64,000 bases of DNA from Ponticaulis profundi. GTDB taxonomy: Bacteria > Pseudomonadota > Alphaproteobacteria > Caulobacterales > Hyphomonadaceae. Under the pieces are notes generated by a model. The model did no database searches and was not told the origin of the DNA. It was given only the letters and a program-made list of their open reading frames with translations. Where the stretch lies: positions 558,001 through 622,000 of the forward strand of contig NZ_JBHSSW010000066.1 in NCBI RefSeq assembly GCF_042659465.1, written 5' to 3'. This document shows, one piece after another, positions 54,640 through 64,000 of the stretch. Positions within the stretch are counted from its first letter, which is position 1. The number at the start of each line of letters is the position of its first letter. The translations under genes and the position numbers were made by a program.

Positions 54640-55815
54640 TCAGATCACGTCGTGCCCATAAATCCAGTCCATACGCCTATGAACGAATTCCGGCATGAAT
54701 TTGCCTGCGAGCCACATCGGCCCATACGTCCCGGCACGCATTAACTCACTGCTGTGATGGAAAGTTGTCTTGTTATCCAGCGACCGTTTCTGAACTTTTG
54801 ATGTGCGTGGTCTGCGTATCTGCTCATACATGGTCAGCTGACTTGAAAGCCCCATCTGACTGTCGAGACACTTGGCCAGAACCCAGCCGTCTTCAATGGC
54901 CATGACCGCGCCCTGAGCGAGAAAGGGCAGCATGGGGTGAACAGAATCACCAAGGAGTGTCACGCGCTGACTGCTCCACCGGTTGAGAGGCGCGCGGCCG
55001 AAAAGTCCCCATTGAAAGAAGCTTTCGCCCTGCTCGATAATGTTTCGGATCACCGGGTGCCAGCCTTCGAAGTCCTTGCGGATCTGGTCTTTCATTCCGA
55101 GTTTGGACCAGGATTCATCGCGCCAGTCCTCGCGCTCGACCACACCGACGAAATTGACAAGGCGGCCCTGCCGGAGCCGGTAGGTCACGGCGTGTTTGCC
55201 GCGTCCAACCCAGGCCACGGCATTTGGTGGAGGCGGGTTGGAGAACTGATCAAGGTTGACCACACCGCGCCAGGCAACACAGCCTGTAAATTCTGGCGAG
55301 TCCTGTCCGAACATCTGCTCTCGTATCGTTGAATGAATCCCGTCAGCGCCAATCAGAAGGTCACCCTCGAGAATACGATTGCTCGAGGTCATGACGCGTA
55401 CGGACTCTGGTGTTTCTTCAAAGCGTTCGACCCGCGACTGGAAAACGACGCGTATGTTGGGGTGAGCTTCGGCCGCTTCTGCGAGCACGTGAAGAAGATC
55501 AGCGCGGTGGATCTGAACGAAGGGCGCTCCCCAGCGTTTGATGGCACGCACTTTCAATGGAATGTTAAAAATCGTCTGGCCGCTCTCACCGAACCGCAAC
55601 TCAATCTGCTCCGGTTCAAAACCTGCCGAACGAACAGCCTCTGACAGACCCAGTTCCCTGAGAACCTTCATGCCATTCGGACTAATCTGCAATCCAGCGC
55701 CAACCTCTTCGAAGGCCGATGCCTGCTCCAGGACGGTTACGTTATGACCAAATTTCGCGAAACTGAGCGCAGCGGAAAGACCGCCAATACCGCCACCGGC
55801 AATGAAAATATTCAT
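54640..55815 (-). CDS. FAD-dependent monooxygenase (salicylate-hydroxylase-like)
   Basis: A 391-residue class A flavin monooxygenase that would hydroxylate an aromatic or similar ring with NAD(P)H. It has the N-terminal dinucleotide motif AGGGIGGLSAAL, the DG motif LLIGADGIHSTIR and the second FAD motif LLGDSVHPMLPFLAQGA near residue 285. The substrate is unknown. An MFS gene lies 63 bases upstream on the same strand, so the two probably form an operon for uptake or export plus oxidation of a compound. Confidence 0.9.
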   Translation of the reverse strand: MNIFIAGGGIGGLSAALSFAKFGHNVTVLEQASAFEEVGAGLQISPNGMKVLRELGLSEAVRSAGFEPEQIELRFGESGQTIFNIPLKVRAIKRWGAPFVQIHRADLLHVLAEAAEAHPNIRVVFQSRVERFEETPESVRVMTSSNRILEGDLLIGADGIHSTIREQMFGQDSPEFTGCVAWRGVVNLDQFSNPPPPNAVAWVGRGKHAVTYRLRQGRLVNFVGVVEREDWRDESWSKLGMKDQIRKDFEGWHPVIRNIIEQGESFFQWGLFGRAPLNRWSSQRVTLLGDSVHPMLPFLAQGAVMAIEDGWVLAKCLDSQMGLSSQLTMYEQIRRPRTSKVQKRSLDNKTTFHHSSELMRAGTYGPMWLAGKFMPEFVHRRMDWIYGHDVI

Positions 55816-55878
55816 GCCCTCAATGAAAGCGGTTTGACGATGATTTCAAGCGCGCGTTTTGTCTCGAACGTATTTATC

Positions 55879-57096
55879 TCAGGCGTGCCCGCGACGCCCC
55901 CGCATACGAAGAAGCACGAAGCCGAGCAGTGTGCTCATTGCCACGGCGCTGACAATCAGCGGCAAAGACCGATTGAACATATAAAGCCAGGCACCTAGCA
56001 ATGGCCCGAGAACAAACCCCGCAGGCGGCGCAGCGGATAACAAGCCAGCCGCTCCGCCCTGTTCATGCGGATCAACCGCGAGTGTTCCCAAAGCATTGAT
56101 TGCCGGAACAATCAGCGCTGATCCGATGCCGACGAGACCGAAGGACGCACACATCGCGAGAAATGGAAGCGGCAGAATAGAAAGGCCATAACCGATTGGT
56201 ACGAGCAAAAGTCCGAGCGGCAGCATGAATTCAGGCTTTGGCTTATACCGGCTGACATAAAATGTCTGAGTGAGGATCATCGTCAGGGACATGACGCCAA
56301 ACACCCAACCAGCCGCCTCGACGGCACTGGATCGATCAAGATCAAACCGGTCGGTAACAAACCAGGCAAGTGTTTGCTGAACACATGCCACGGCGATGAA
56401 ATACGACATCAGAAAGATCAGATAGCCACGCACCCTCGGATCGAGAAGCGACATGCGTTTCGGACGGACATTGTCGTGATCCACCGTCGCGTCATTCGGT
56501 AGGGTGAACATCACAATCAGGCCGCCAATCGCTGAGAACGCAACCGATCCCCATAACGGCGCCAACGGATCGATTGGTGCCAGCAGCGCAGCTGTCGATG
56601 GGCCAAGGATCGATCCGACACTCATGGCCGCACCAAGAAATCCAAGTCCGGCAGCCCGGTCTTTAGCCGTCGTCGAATCTGTCATGCTCGCAAAAGATGC
56701 GGGCTGAAGACCTGAGGCCAGGACGCCAAAAGAAAGCCGAACAACAGCCAGCAGAAGGAAAGCGTTCAGCCCGACAACCATTCCCTTCAGCGCAGCACTC
56801 AGCGACAAAATGAAGGCTGCATTCGTTATCGCAGCAGAAAACAGGGCGAACGCCATGACGCGTTTGCGGCCATAGCGGTTTGCGAGATTGCCCCAGACAG
56901 GCGTAAGAAACGTAAAAAATAACGAGGACAGCGTGAGAACGCCCGCGACCTGGATTTCGCTAAGCCCGGCATCACGTGCCAGGGGCGGAGCAACGACGAA
57001 ACTGATCGTCATGCCGACGCCCATCGACACAAGCGCAAATGCAATGACCCATTTCTGTAAAGCCGATAGCGGCTTCAGAGCAGTTTCTTCAACCAT
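55879..57096 (-). CDS. MFS transporter
   Basis: A 405-residue major-facilitator protein started at ATG 57096, where GGGGAGAAAC precedes MVEETALKPLSALQKWVI. An upstream in-frame start would add 26 residues without support. Twelve hydrophobic segments are seen, with the loop motif GNLANRYGRKRVM after segment 2, as in drug and metabolite transporters. It lies 101 bases downstream of aspS and upstream of the monooxygenase gene. The substrate may be that of the monooxygenase, or the gene may be an efflux pump. Confidence 0.9.
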   Translation of the reverse strand: MVEETALKPLSALQKWVIAFALVSMGVGMTISFVVAPPLARDAGLSEIQVAGVLTLSSLFFTFLTPVWGNLANRYGRKRVMAFALFSAAITNAAFILSLSAALKGMVVGLNAFLLLAVVRLSFGVLASGLQPASFASMTDSTTAKDRAAGLGFLGAAMSVGSILGPSTAALLAPIDPLAPLWGSVAFSAIGGLIVMFTLPNDATVDHDNVRPKRMSLLDPRVRGYLIFLMSYFIAVACVQQTLAWFVTDRFDLDRSSAVEAAGWVFGVMSLTMILTQTFYVSRYKPKPEFMLPLGLLLVPIGYGLSILPLPFLAMCASFGLVGIGSALIVPAINALGTLAVDPHEQGGAAGLLSAAPPAGFVLGPLLGAWLYMFNRSLPLIVSAVAMSTLLGFVLLRMRGRRGHA

Positions 57097-57196
57097 GTTT
57101 CTCCCCTGCCCCGATTCCGGGATATCGTTATCGGAGCAGTATGGAGGGCGAAAGCTGGCCGCGCCAGCCTTCACGCAACGTAATGGCGATAGCTTC

Positions 57197-59026
57197 CTAT
57201 TTCTTAGGAAGTGAAAGCTTGATGTGGAGTTCTTTCAGCTGCTTCTCAGAAACAGTCGAAGGTGCACCCATCATCAGATCCTGCGCCTGCTGGTTCATCG
57301 GGAACAGCGTGACATCACGCAGGTTCTCGACTTCCGCCAGGATCATTACAATCCGATCAACGCCCGGTGCGATGCCGCCGTGCGGCGGCGCGCCATAACG
57401 GAAAGCATTCAGCATGCCGCCAAACTCTTCCTCAACAACGTCCGGACCATATCCAGCCAGCTCAAATGCCTTCAGCATGATATCCGGGCGGTGGTTCCGG
57501 ATTGCACCGGAAGATAGCTCAATACCGTTACAGACGATGTCATACTGATAGGCCAGAATATCGAGCTTCTTCTCATCCGTGTCGGCTGCTTCCAACACTT
57601 CCATACCACCTTGCGGCATGGAGAACGGGTTATGAGAAAAGTCGATCTTCTTGTTGTCTTCGTCATACTCATACATCGGGAAGTCGACGATCCAGCAGAA
57701 GCGGAAGACATCTTTCTCGACGATATCGAGCTCTTCACCGATTTTGAGGCGTGCAGCACCTGCGAGCTTGTAAGCCGCTTCTTTCTTCCCGGCTGAGAAG
57801 AATACGCCGTCACCATCGTCCAGACCAGTTGCTTCCAAAAAGGCTTTTAGATGCTCTGGATCGAAGTTCTTGAGAACTGGATCCTGACTGACCACTGCGC
57901 CGCTGTCGTCCTTGCGCAAGCGTGCATAGCCAAGACCTGGAGCCTGCATCTCTTTCTTCGCCCATTTGTCGAAATCATCGAAGAATTTACGAGATTGATT
58001 TGCAGTTGCCTTCGGCGCCGGGATTGCGATGACCTTGCCGCCACCATTTGTGATTTTGGCAAAGATCGAGAAGCCTGTCTTGCTCTCATCCTTGAAGAAA
58101 TCCGAGACATCTTTCAGCTCAATCGGGTTCCGCAGGTCAGGCTTGTCGGAGCCGTATTTCGCCATCGCTTCCCGATATGGAATGCGTGGGAACGGACCAT
58201 CCGGCATATCACGTGTCTTGCCGTCCCAGTTCTGGAATTCCTTGAACACGCCAGACATGACAGGCTCAATCGCCTGAAAGACATCTTCCTGCGTGACAAA
58301 GCTCATCTCAATATCGAGCTGATAAAATTCACCCGGACTACGGTCTGCACGCGCATCCTCGTCCCGGAAACATGGTGCAATCTGGAAATAGCGATCGAAA
58401 CCGGAAACCATCAGCAGCTGCTTGAACTGTTGAGGGGCTTGCGGGAGCGCGTAGAATTCGCCTGGGTGCAGACGTGATGGCACCAGGAAGTCACGCGCAC
58501 CTTCCGGAGAAGAGGCCGTCAGGATCGGTGTCTGGTATTCCGTGAAGCCCTGATCAACCATGCGACGTCGCAGGGACGTAATGATCTGGCTGCGCAGCAC
58601 CATGTTCTTGTGCAGGCTTTCCCGACGCAAATCGAGATAACGGTGCTTCAGACGAATTTCTTCCGGATAGTCCGGCTCTCCGAAAACTGGCAGCGGCAAC
58701 TCAGCAGCCTCTGACTGAACTTCCAGCTCAGAGAGTTGCACTTCGATTTCGCCAGTTGGCAGATTCGGGTTGACCGTTTCGTCATCGCGGGCAACGACTG
58801 TACCGACGACCGTGATCACACTTTCGACGCGAAGGCGTTCAAGACGTTCGAAAAACTCCTTCGAAGGCGTCACAACGCATTGCGCTAGCCCGTAATGATC
58901 GCGTAAATCGACGAACAGGAGTCCTCCGTGGTCGCGTTTGCGATGAACCCAGCCCGACAAGCGGACTGTTTCACCCACATGGGTTTGCCGCAGCTCGCCA
59001 CAGGTGTGCGTCCGATAGAGATGCAT
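57197..59026 (-). CDS. aspS: Aspartyl-tRNA synthetase (bacterial type)
   Basis: Charges tRNA with aspartate. The 609-residue class II enzyme has the N-terminal OB fold (GETVRLSGWVHRKRDHGGLLFVDLRD) and motif 2 FRDEDARADRSPGEFYQLD. The bacterial GAD insertion and motif 3 GGIAPGVDRIVM are also present. Bacterial-type AspRS coupled to a GatCAB enzyme is often non-discriminating, charging tRNA-Asn as well. That is possible here but not shown, because the anticodon-binding specificity cannot be judged by eye. Confidence 0.97.
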   Translation of the reverse strand: MHLYRTHTCGELRQTHVGETVRLSGWVHRKRDHGGLLFVDLRDHYGLAQCVVTPSKEFFERLERLRVESVITVVGTVVARDDETVNPNLPTGEIEVQLSELEVQSEAAELPLPVFGEPDYPEEIRLKHRYLDLRRESLHKNMVLRSQIITSLRRRMVDQGFTEYQTPILTASSPEGARDFLVPSRLHPGEFYALPQAPQQFKQLLMVSGFDRYFQIAPCFRDEDARADRSPGEFYQLDIEMSFVTQEDVFQAIEPVMSGVFKEFQNWDGKTRDMPDGPFPRIPYREAMAKYGSDKPDLRNPIELKDVSDFFKDESKTGFSIFAKITNGGGKVIAIPAPKATANQSRKFFDDFDKWAKKEMQAPGLGYARLRKDDSGAVVSQDPVLKNFDPEHLKAFLEATGLDDGDGVFFSAGKKEAAYKLAGAARLKIGEELDIVEKDVFRFCWIVDFPMYEYDEDNKKIDFSHNPFSMPQGGMEVLEAADTDEKKLDILAYQYDIVCNGIELSSGAIRNHRPDIMLKAFELAGYGPDVVEEEFGGMLNAFRYGAPPHGGIAPGVDRIVMILAEVENLRDVTLFPMNQQAQDLMMGAPSTVSEKQLKELHIKLSLPKK

Positions 59027-59118
59027 TTCAGGAAGACTCCGTACATAGGATTAGTATTTTCTGCGCAAACGGCACAGGGTAAGGGCTCTTGTCAAGCGAG
59101 TGAAAGGCAAACAAGCGA

Positions 59119-60306
59119 ATGAGTGAAGCCGACATCAATGTAATTGAGCAACAAGACGAACTCAATCAGTTCTGCGACGCGCTCAAATCGAACGATGTTA
59201 TCTTCGTCGACACCGAATTTCACCGCGAATCAACTTTCTGGCCGACGCTGTGTCTGATTCAGGCTGCTGGCGAAAATGTCGAAGGGATTATCGATCCAAT
59301 GGCCGAGGGGTTGGATCTGACACCCTTTCTGGAACTTCTTGCAAACACGCGCATCACTAAGGTGTTTCATGCCGCACGCCAGGACATGGAAATCTTTTAT
59401 CGCTTACTCGGAAAGCCGCCTGCGCCTGTTTTCGATACCCAGGTTGCTGCTATGGCGCTCGGACTCGGTGACTCGATCTCTTACGACAATCTCGTTTCCC
59501 AGCTAACCGGAAAGCAAATCGACAAGTCGTCTCAGTTTACGGACTGGACCCGGCGCCCGCTCAGCCAGAAGCAACTTCATTACGCGCTGGGCGACGTCAC
59601 GCATCTCCGCAAGGTCTATGCGAAAATGTCGGGTCGACTGGATTCGCTGGATCGCTGGAGCTGGGTGGCGGCAGACCATGACTTGCTGGCATCTGCCGAA
59701 CTGTATGAGAGCGATCCTGAAAATGCGTGGAAACGTATGAAGATCCGACGCAATCGGAAGGACTATCTCGCAGTTTTGAAATCAGTCGCGGTCTGGCGTG
59801 AAGCGTTGGCACAAGAGCTCAATCGGCCCCGCACACGTATCCTGAAAGATGACGCTGTGCAGGAAATTGCAGACCAACGCCCCAAGACGCCCGAAGCGCT
59901 TGAAAGGCTCCGGTCTGTTCCTCGCGGCTTCGGAAAGTCCCGGCATGGCCCAGGCCTGATCCAGGCGATCAACTACGCACTCGACAATGTGGATGAGGTC
60001 GCGCCTTTTGTCGAAAAGCCAAAGCAACGTGCGCCATCACCAGCTGGTGCAGCCGATCTCTTACGTGTTCTTCTCAAGCAGATCTGTGACGAAGAAAAAA
60101 TCACGCCTCGTCTGGTCGCAAACTCTGCAGATCTTGAGCGCGTCGCCGCAGGCGAAGGGCACGAAACCAATGTCATGACCGGCTGGCGGTATGATGTTTT
60201 TGGCAAGCGCGCTGAAGACCTGCTAAATGGCCGGCTCGCCATCACGTTCAATGAAGGCGACATCCAATTATTTGATGTCACAGCAGCCGCGAAGTCACCG
60301 TCATAA
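59119..60306 (+). CDS. rnd: Ribonuclease D
   Basis: A 3'-5' exoribonuclease that trims tRNA precursors and other small RNAs. The 395 residues have the DEDDy exonuclease domain, with FVDTEFHRES holding the first acidic pair near residue 31 and the later HYALGDVTHLRKVYAKM. One HRDC-type domain (about 210-290) and a further C-terminal part follow. It is divergent from aspS and its 3' end overlaps ppx by six bases on the other strand. Confidence 0.95.
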   Translation: MSEADINVIEQQDELNQFCDALKSNDVIFVDTEFHRESTFWPTLCLIQAAGENVEGIIDPMAEGLDLTPFLELLANTRITKVFHAARQDMEIFYRLLGKPPAPVFDTQVAAMALGLGDSISYDNLVSQLTGKQIDKSSQFTDWTRRPLSQKQLHYALGDVTHLRKVYAKMSGRLDSLDRWSWVAADHDLLASAELYESDPENAWKRMKIRRNRKDYLAVLKSVAVWREALAQELNRPRTRILKDDAVQEIADQRPKTPEALERLRSVPRGFGKSRHGPGLIQAINYALDNVDEVAPFVEKPKQRAPSPAGAADLLRVLLKQICDEEKITPRLVANSADLERVAAGEGHETNVMTGWRYDVFGKRAEDLLNGRLAITFNEGDIQLFDVTAAAKSPS

Positions 60307-61839
60307 GACAGGGACTTCCGGCTCCAGCCCCAAAATATTCGCGGCCTGCCCCAGACGTCGCAAAACGCTCTCTGACACAAGCTGCTTATATCGCGGCCTA
60401 ATGTTGAGAATGAGCTTACCGTCCTCAACGGAGAGATACCCGCGTTTGAGAATACGTTCGGTTCGACAGGAAAATTCAGCAGCAACACGGATCAGCGACG
60501 CAATTTCTTTTGCACGCTGTACCTGCTCAACAGACAATGTGTTGTGTTCCAACTGAGTCAGATGGAATTTACGATTGTACCGAAAGCCCGTCACTAGTCC
60601 CATAAATACGCGACCCGCGTGATCAATGCCTGTGTAGGGACCACGCAATACAATCTGACGTGCAATGTCTGCCCGGTGATCAGGATGCATAATTGCCCCA
60701 ATGTCAGCCAGAATAAAGCACGCCGTGATCAGACGCATGTCTGTTTTACCGTCTTCACCAAAGACAGGCTCAAGCGTCGAGAGTACGCCTTGCATGAACT
60801 CTCGAAGACCGCTTGAAAAATGCACCTGACTTGTATCCGGCCTTGCCAGGCTGGTGATACCAGCCAGCATTGGATCAAGCCCTTTGTACTCTTCTTCCAT
60901 CGAATCGAAGACGAGGCCTTCACGTACTCCGTAGGCTGAGATGGTCATCCGGTTCGCGCCACAAGCCAGCAGCACGCTCTTCAGCGCTTGTGCCGTCAGG
61001 TTCAGATTGGCGTACCGCTTGCCCGCCACTGATTTCGCGAGACTCTGGACCTTGCTCTTGGGATCAATCAGGAGATCACAAAGCGCGACCGCTTCGTCTG
61101 CAGGAATGCTGTAGGACTGAAGCACATGCAGGCTGTAATGCTTATAGTGCATATAAACCTTGGCAAATGCGCGCCACGCGCCACCCACGGCATAAAAGAC
61201 ATCGGCCTTCGGAATTTTGCCTTGTGACTGAAGCTCCTTATCGATCCGTGCCTGAATATCGGCAGGAGATGATTTGGAGGCAGCCTGAAGCGCCAACGGT
61301 CCGACCCGATAGGTTTTCCCCGTCGCAAGCTTGCCCTCATTGCACTTCACAAGCTCAAGGCTTGAGCCCCCGAGATCGCCGATAAGGCCGGTCGGTTTGC
61401 GCAAAGCTGCGACCACCCCAAGCGCCGCAAAATGGGCTTCTTCAGCGCCCGTGAGAACGCGCACGCGGATACCTGTCGTGTCCAGTACTTCGTCACAGAA
61501 GTCCTTGCCGTCATCTGCCTCGCGCACGGCTGCGGTCGCAATGGCGCGAATATCCGTGACGCCAATTGACGCGCAGATCGCCTCATATCGGGACAACGCC
61601 GTGAGCGCAGATTTGACACCCTCTGGATAGAGTTTGCCGGTCTCCGAAACACCGTTTCCAAGTCCCGCCATAACCTTTTCATTGATACGGGGGACGATGC
61701 TTCGCCCTGTAATGTGATAGACAATAAGGCGCACGGAGTTTGAACCGATATCGATCACAGCCTGCTGACGCGGCTTTGGAGGACGCCCCAGCCGCCAGGA
61801 CAAGGGGCGTCGTGCTTTTACAGGATCAAGAGTGTTCAT
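60301..61839 (-). CDS. ppx: Exopolyphosphatase (Ppx/GppA family)
   Basis: Cleaves phosphate from the ends of polyphosphate, or acts on pppGpp. The 512 residues start with a basic segment, then VIDIGSNSVRLIVYH, the acetate-kinase-like phosphate motif. The second motif IGDLGGSSLELVKC follows, and then an HD-domain-like C-terminal half (IMHPDHRADIA). The start overlaps the ppk stop by 14 bases, so the two opposing activities are produced from one transcript. Distinguishing Ppx from GppA by eye is not certain. Confidence 0.94.
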   Translation of the reverse strand: MNTLDPVKARRPLSWRLGRPPKPRQQAVIDIGSNSVRLIVYHITGRSIVPRINEKVMAGLGNGVSETGKLYPEGVKSALTALSRYEAICASIGVTDIRAIATAAVREADDGKDFCDEVLDTTGIRVRVLTGAEEAHFAALGVVAALRKPTGLIGDLGGSSLELVKCNEGKLATGKTYRVGPLALQAASKSSPADIQARIDKELQSQGKIPKADVFYAVGGAWRAFAKVYMHYKHYSLHVLQSYSIPADEAVALCDLLIDPKSKVQSLAKSVAGKRYANLNLTAQALKSVLLACGANRMTISAYGVREGLVFDSMEEEYKGLDPMLAGITSLARPDTSQVHFSSGLREFMQGVLSTLEPVFGEDGKTDMRLITACFILADIGAIMHPDHRADIARQIVLRGPYTGIDHAGRVFMGLVTGFRYNRKFHLTQLEHNTLSVEQVQRAKEIASLIRVAAEFSCRTERILKRGYLSVEDGKLILNIRPRYKQLVSESVLRRLGQAANILGLEPEVPVL

Positions 61840-63964
61840 GCGCGCCTTTCACAGGCTTTGGGTCGAGCTTGGGCGGCAAACTTGCGGCAAGAGATTCTCC
61901 GCGACCTGACAGGCTCGGATTCTTCATGAGATAGCTATGCACCGAGAATCCGTCACCTTCTGGAACAACGCGCTCATACGAACCGTCGGCTTTCAGCATC
62001 CAGCTTTGCATATCGTCATTCAGGTTGGCGACCATAATTTGGTCCAGAACCTGTCGCTTCACCGTGCTGTTTTCCAGCGGAACAAGCGTTTCCACGCGAC
62101 GATCAAGATTTCGGTGCATCCAGTCAGCTGACGAAATAAAGACCTTTGCCTCGTCTGATGGCAATTCATGGCCGTTGGCAAAGCAGACGATTCTGGAGTG
62201 TTCCAGAAAACGGCCGACAATGCTCTTCACATAGATGTTTTCCGACAGCCCAGGCACGCCGGGACGCAGTGAGCAAATGCCGCGAATGACGAGTTCAACA
62301 CGTACGCCCGCCTGGCTGGCCCGATAAAGCGCATCAATGATTTCATCATGAACCAATGAATTCATTTTGGCCCAAATGCCCGCTGGTTTCCCGGCCTTGG
62401 CATTTGCGATCTCGGTTTTGATCATGCGGATCAGGTCGTTCTTCATATGAAGCGGCGACAGCGAGACCTTCTCAAGGTCTGGCGGTTCTGCATAGCTGGT
62501 CACATAGTTGAAGACGCGCCCGGCATCGCGACCAAGCGCCTGATCGTCTGTGAAGAGCGACAGGTCAGTATAAATCTTCGCCGTAATCGGGTGATAATTG
62601 CCTGTCCCAAAGTGGGTGTAAGTTCGCAGCTCGCCAGCCTCACGACGCACAACCAGACTGACTTTAGCATGCGTTTTATATTCAATAAATCCGTAGACAA
62701 CCTGCACGCCCGCACGCTCGAGATCACGCGCCCATCGAAGGTTTGCTTCCTCGTCAAAACGTGCCTTGATTTCGACAAGCGCCGTAACGTTCTTTCCGCT
62801 CTCTGCAGCTTCTACAAGCGCGGCAATAACTGGTGAGTTCTTACTGGTCCGATAGAGTGTCTGCTTGATCGCGATTACATCCGGATCACGTGCCGCCTGC
62901 TTGATGAACTGCACGACCACATCAAAAGACTCATATGGGTGGTGGACAATCATGTCCTTCGTGCGAATGGCTGCGAAACAATCCCCATTGTGTTCGCGAA
63001 TACGCTCGGGAAAACGCGGCTCATACGGCGTGAACGCCAGATCCTGTCGTTCATCGACAATCAACTCGGACAACTGAGCAAGTCCCAAAATGCCGTCGAC
63101 CTCTATGATGTCCTGAGCTTCAGCACCAACACCGTGAATGATGAAGTTCTTCAGGCTTTCGTCGGCATTACCGTCCAACTTCAAGCGAACAATCCGGCCA
63201 CGGCGCCGCTGCTTCAGAAGGATTTCAAATTCGCGAATGAGATCTTCGGCTTCTTCTTCGATTTCGATATCACTGTCTCTGACAACGCGGAACGAGCACT
63301 TCTTCTCGCAGGAAAAGCCCGGAAAAATGGTATCGAGGAAGAGACTGATCAGATCTTCAAGCGGCAGGAACCGGATCAGATCCTTGTTCCGCGCCTGCTT
63401 TGGGAGCCGAATGAAACGATTTACCTGACTTGGCAGCGGCACCAGCGCCTTCATCATCTCACCGCTTGCATTTGCGGTCAGTTCAAGCGCGATCGCAAAA
63501 CCGAGGTTCGGAAGGAACGGGAATGGATGGGCCGGATCGACAGCTAAAGGTGTCAGAATTGGAAAGATGTTCGCCATGAAATAATTCCGAAGCCAGACCA
63601 TGTCTGCCTTCGGAACCTGATTGAAGCTCAGGACTTCGATTTCGTTCTCGGCCAGTTCCTTGCGCAGGGCATTCCAGCGGATTTGCTGATCACCGATTAG
63701 CCGCGTGGCGCGGTCATTGACGGCGACAAGCTGCTCTGCAGGCGTGCGGCCATCCAGGCCCGGGCGCACGACACCGGCACGGACTTGTTCGCGCAGACCA
63801 GCAACGCGAACCATATAGAATTCATCGAGATTATTCGCCGATATCGAGAGAAAGCGAAGGCGCTCCAGTAACGGATGGCTCTGATTTTCTGCTTCCTCCA
63901 ATACGCGCTGATTGAAGCTCAACCAGGAGAGCTCCCGGTCAATGAAACGCTCTGGAGACGACAT
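61826..63964 (-). CDS. ppk1: Polyphosphate kinase 1
   Basis: Makes polyphosphate reversibly from ATP. The 712 residues start with FIDRELSWLSFNQRVLEEAE, typical of PPK1. The histidine-containing catalytic domains carry THFGTGNYHPITAKIYTDL and HSRIVCFANGHE, the second with the conserved arginine/glycine surroundings. ppx follows immediately with overlap. The final 36 bases of the window lie upstream of the start and contain nothing recognised. Confidence 0.97.
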   Translation of the reverse strand: MSSPERFIDRELSWLSFNQRVLEEAENQSHPLLERLRFLSISANNLDEFYMVRVAGLREQVRAGVVRPGLDGRTPAEQLVAVNDRATRLIGDQQIRWNALRKELAENEIEVLSFNQVPKADMVWLRNYFMANIFPILTPLAVDPAHPFPFLPNLGFAIALELTANASGEMMKALVPLPSQVNRFIRLPKQARNKDLIRFLPLEDLISLFLDTIFPGFSCEKKCSFRVVRDSDIEIEEEAEDLIREFEILLKQRRRGRIVRLKLDGNADESLKNFIIHGVGAEAQDIIEVDGILGLAQLSELIVDERQDLAFTPYEPRFPERIREHNGDCFAAIRTKDMIVHHPYESFDVVVQFIKQAARDPDVIAIKQTLYRTSKNSPVIAALVEAAESGKNVTALVEIKARFDEEANLRWARDLERAGVQVVYGFIEYKTHAKVSLVVRREAGELRTYTHFGTGNYHPITAKIYTDLSLFTDDQALGRDAGRVFNYVTSYAEPPDLEKVSLSPLHMKNDLIRMIKTEIANAKAGKPAGIWAKMNSLVHDEIIDALYRASQAGVRVELVIRGICSLRPGVPGLSENIYVKSIVGRFLEHSRIVCFANGHELPSDEAKVFISSADWMHRNLDRRVETLVPLENSTVKRQVLDQIMVANLNDDMQSWMLKADGSYERVVPEGDGFSVHSYLMKNPSLSGRGESLAASLPPKLDPKPVKGAHEHS

Positions 63965-64000
63965 GGTTATCTTGCCACCATGTCTGCCAGACCCTCTTGA

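Overview
The window looks like the chromosome of an alphaproteobacterium, probably in or near the Hyphomonadaceae/Caulobacterales. The reasons are the gene order (pyrB-pyrC'-plsY-dprA, lptD-surA-pdxA-rsmA, fabD-fabG-acpP-fabF-mltG-yicC-gmk, rpsF-rpsR-rplI, then dnaB-alr and radA-cvpA-purF), the long acidic C-terminus of L9, a GatCAB amidotransferase, a TonB-dependent receptor of the sphingomonad/hyphomonad type and DUF2336/DUF6491 proteins. Base composition is moderately GC-rich by eye. The taxonomic call is an inference from gene content. No rRNA, insertion sequence, prophage or CRISPR array was seen.

Layout. 1-3648 (minus): gatC, a small DUF6491 lipoprotein, gatA and the start of gatB. 3791-9244 (plus): ruvX, an AEC transporter, pyrB with an inactive dihydroorotase homologue, plsY and dprA. 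9374-14866 (plus): lptD, surA, pdxA, rsmA. 14842-20804 (minus): the fatty-acid synthesis block fabD-fabG-acpP-fabF followed by mltG, yicC and gmk. 20858-22273 (plus): rpsF-rpsR-rplI behind a structured leader, ending in a strong terminator. 22400-25558: a soluble globin-coupled chemoreceptor with CZB and PilZ domains, and an unknown membrane protein. 25720-29853: dnaB, alr and an MlaE/MlaF-type ABC pair. 29900-35364: an oxidoreductase, radA, cvpA, purF and an SDR. 35397-42100: an M48 protease, an outer-membrane-like protein, a class II aldolase, NAD kinase, an Hpt protein, a Nudix hydrolase, a degenerate EAL protein and a DUF2336 protein. 42237-46581: a CaiB/BaiF CoA-transferase, an M20 amidohydrolase and two unknown genes. 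46582-48642: metG and a tRNA-Thr(UGU).

48654-57096 is the most accessory-looking part. It holds two acyl-CoA dehydrogenases, a TetR regulator, a TonB-dependent receptor, a FAD monooxygenase and an MFS transporter. The receptor promoter has a consensus -35 box and two dyads of identical 7-6-7 geometry whose centres are 31 bp apart, which suggests repression by the neighbouring TetR protein. 57197-64000 returns to housekeeping genes: aspS, rnd, ppx and ppk.

I found no clear undescribed multi-gene system. The observations most worth following are the rpsF leader, the four-module chemoreceptor, the receptor operators, the dead EAL protein and the dihydroorotase that has lost its metal site.
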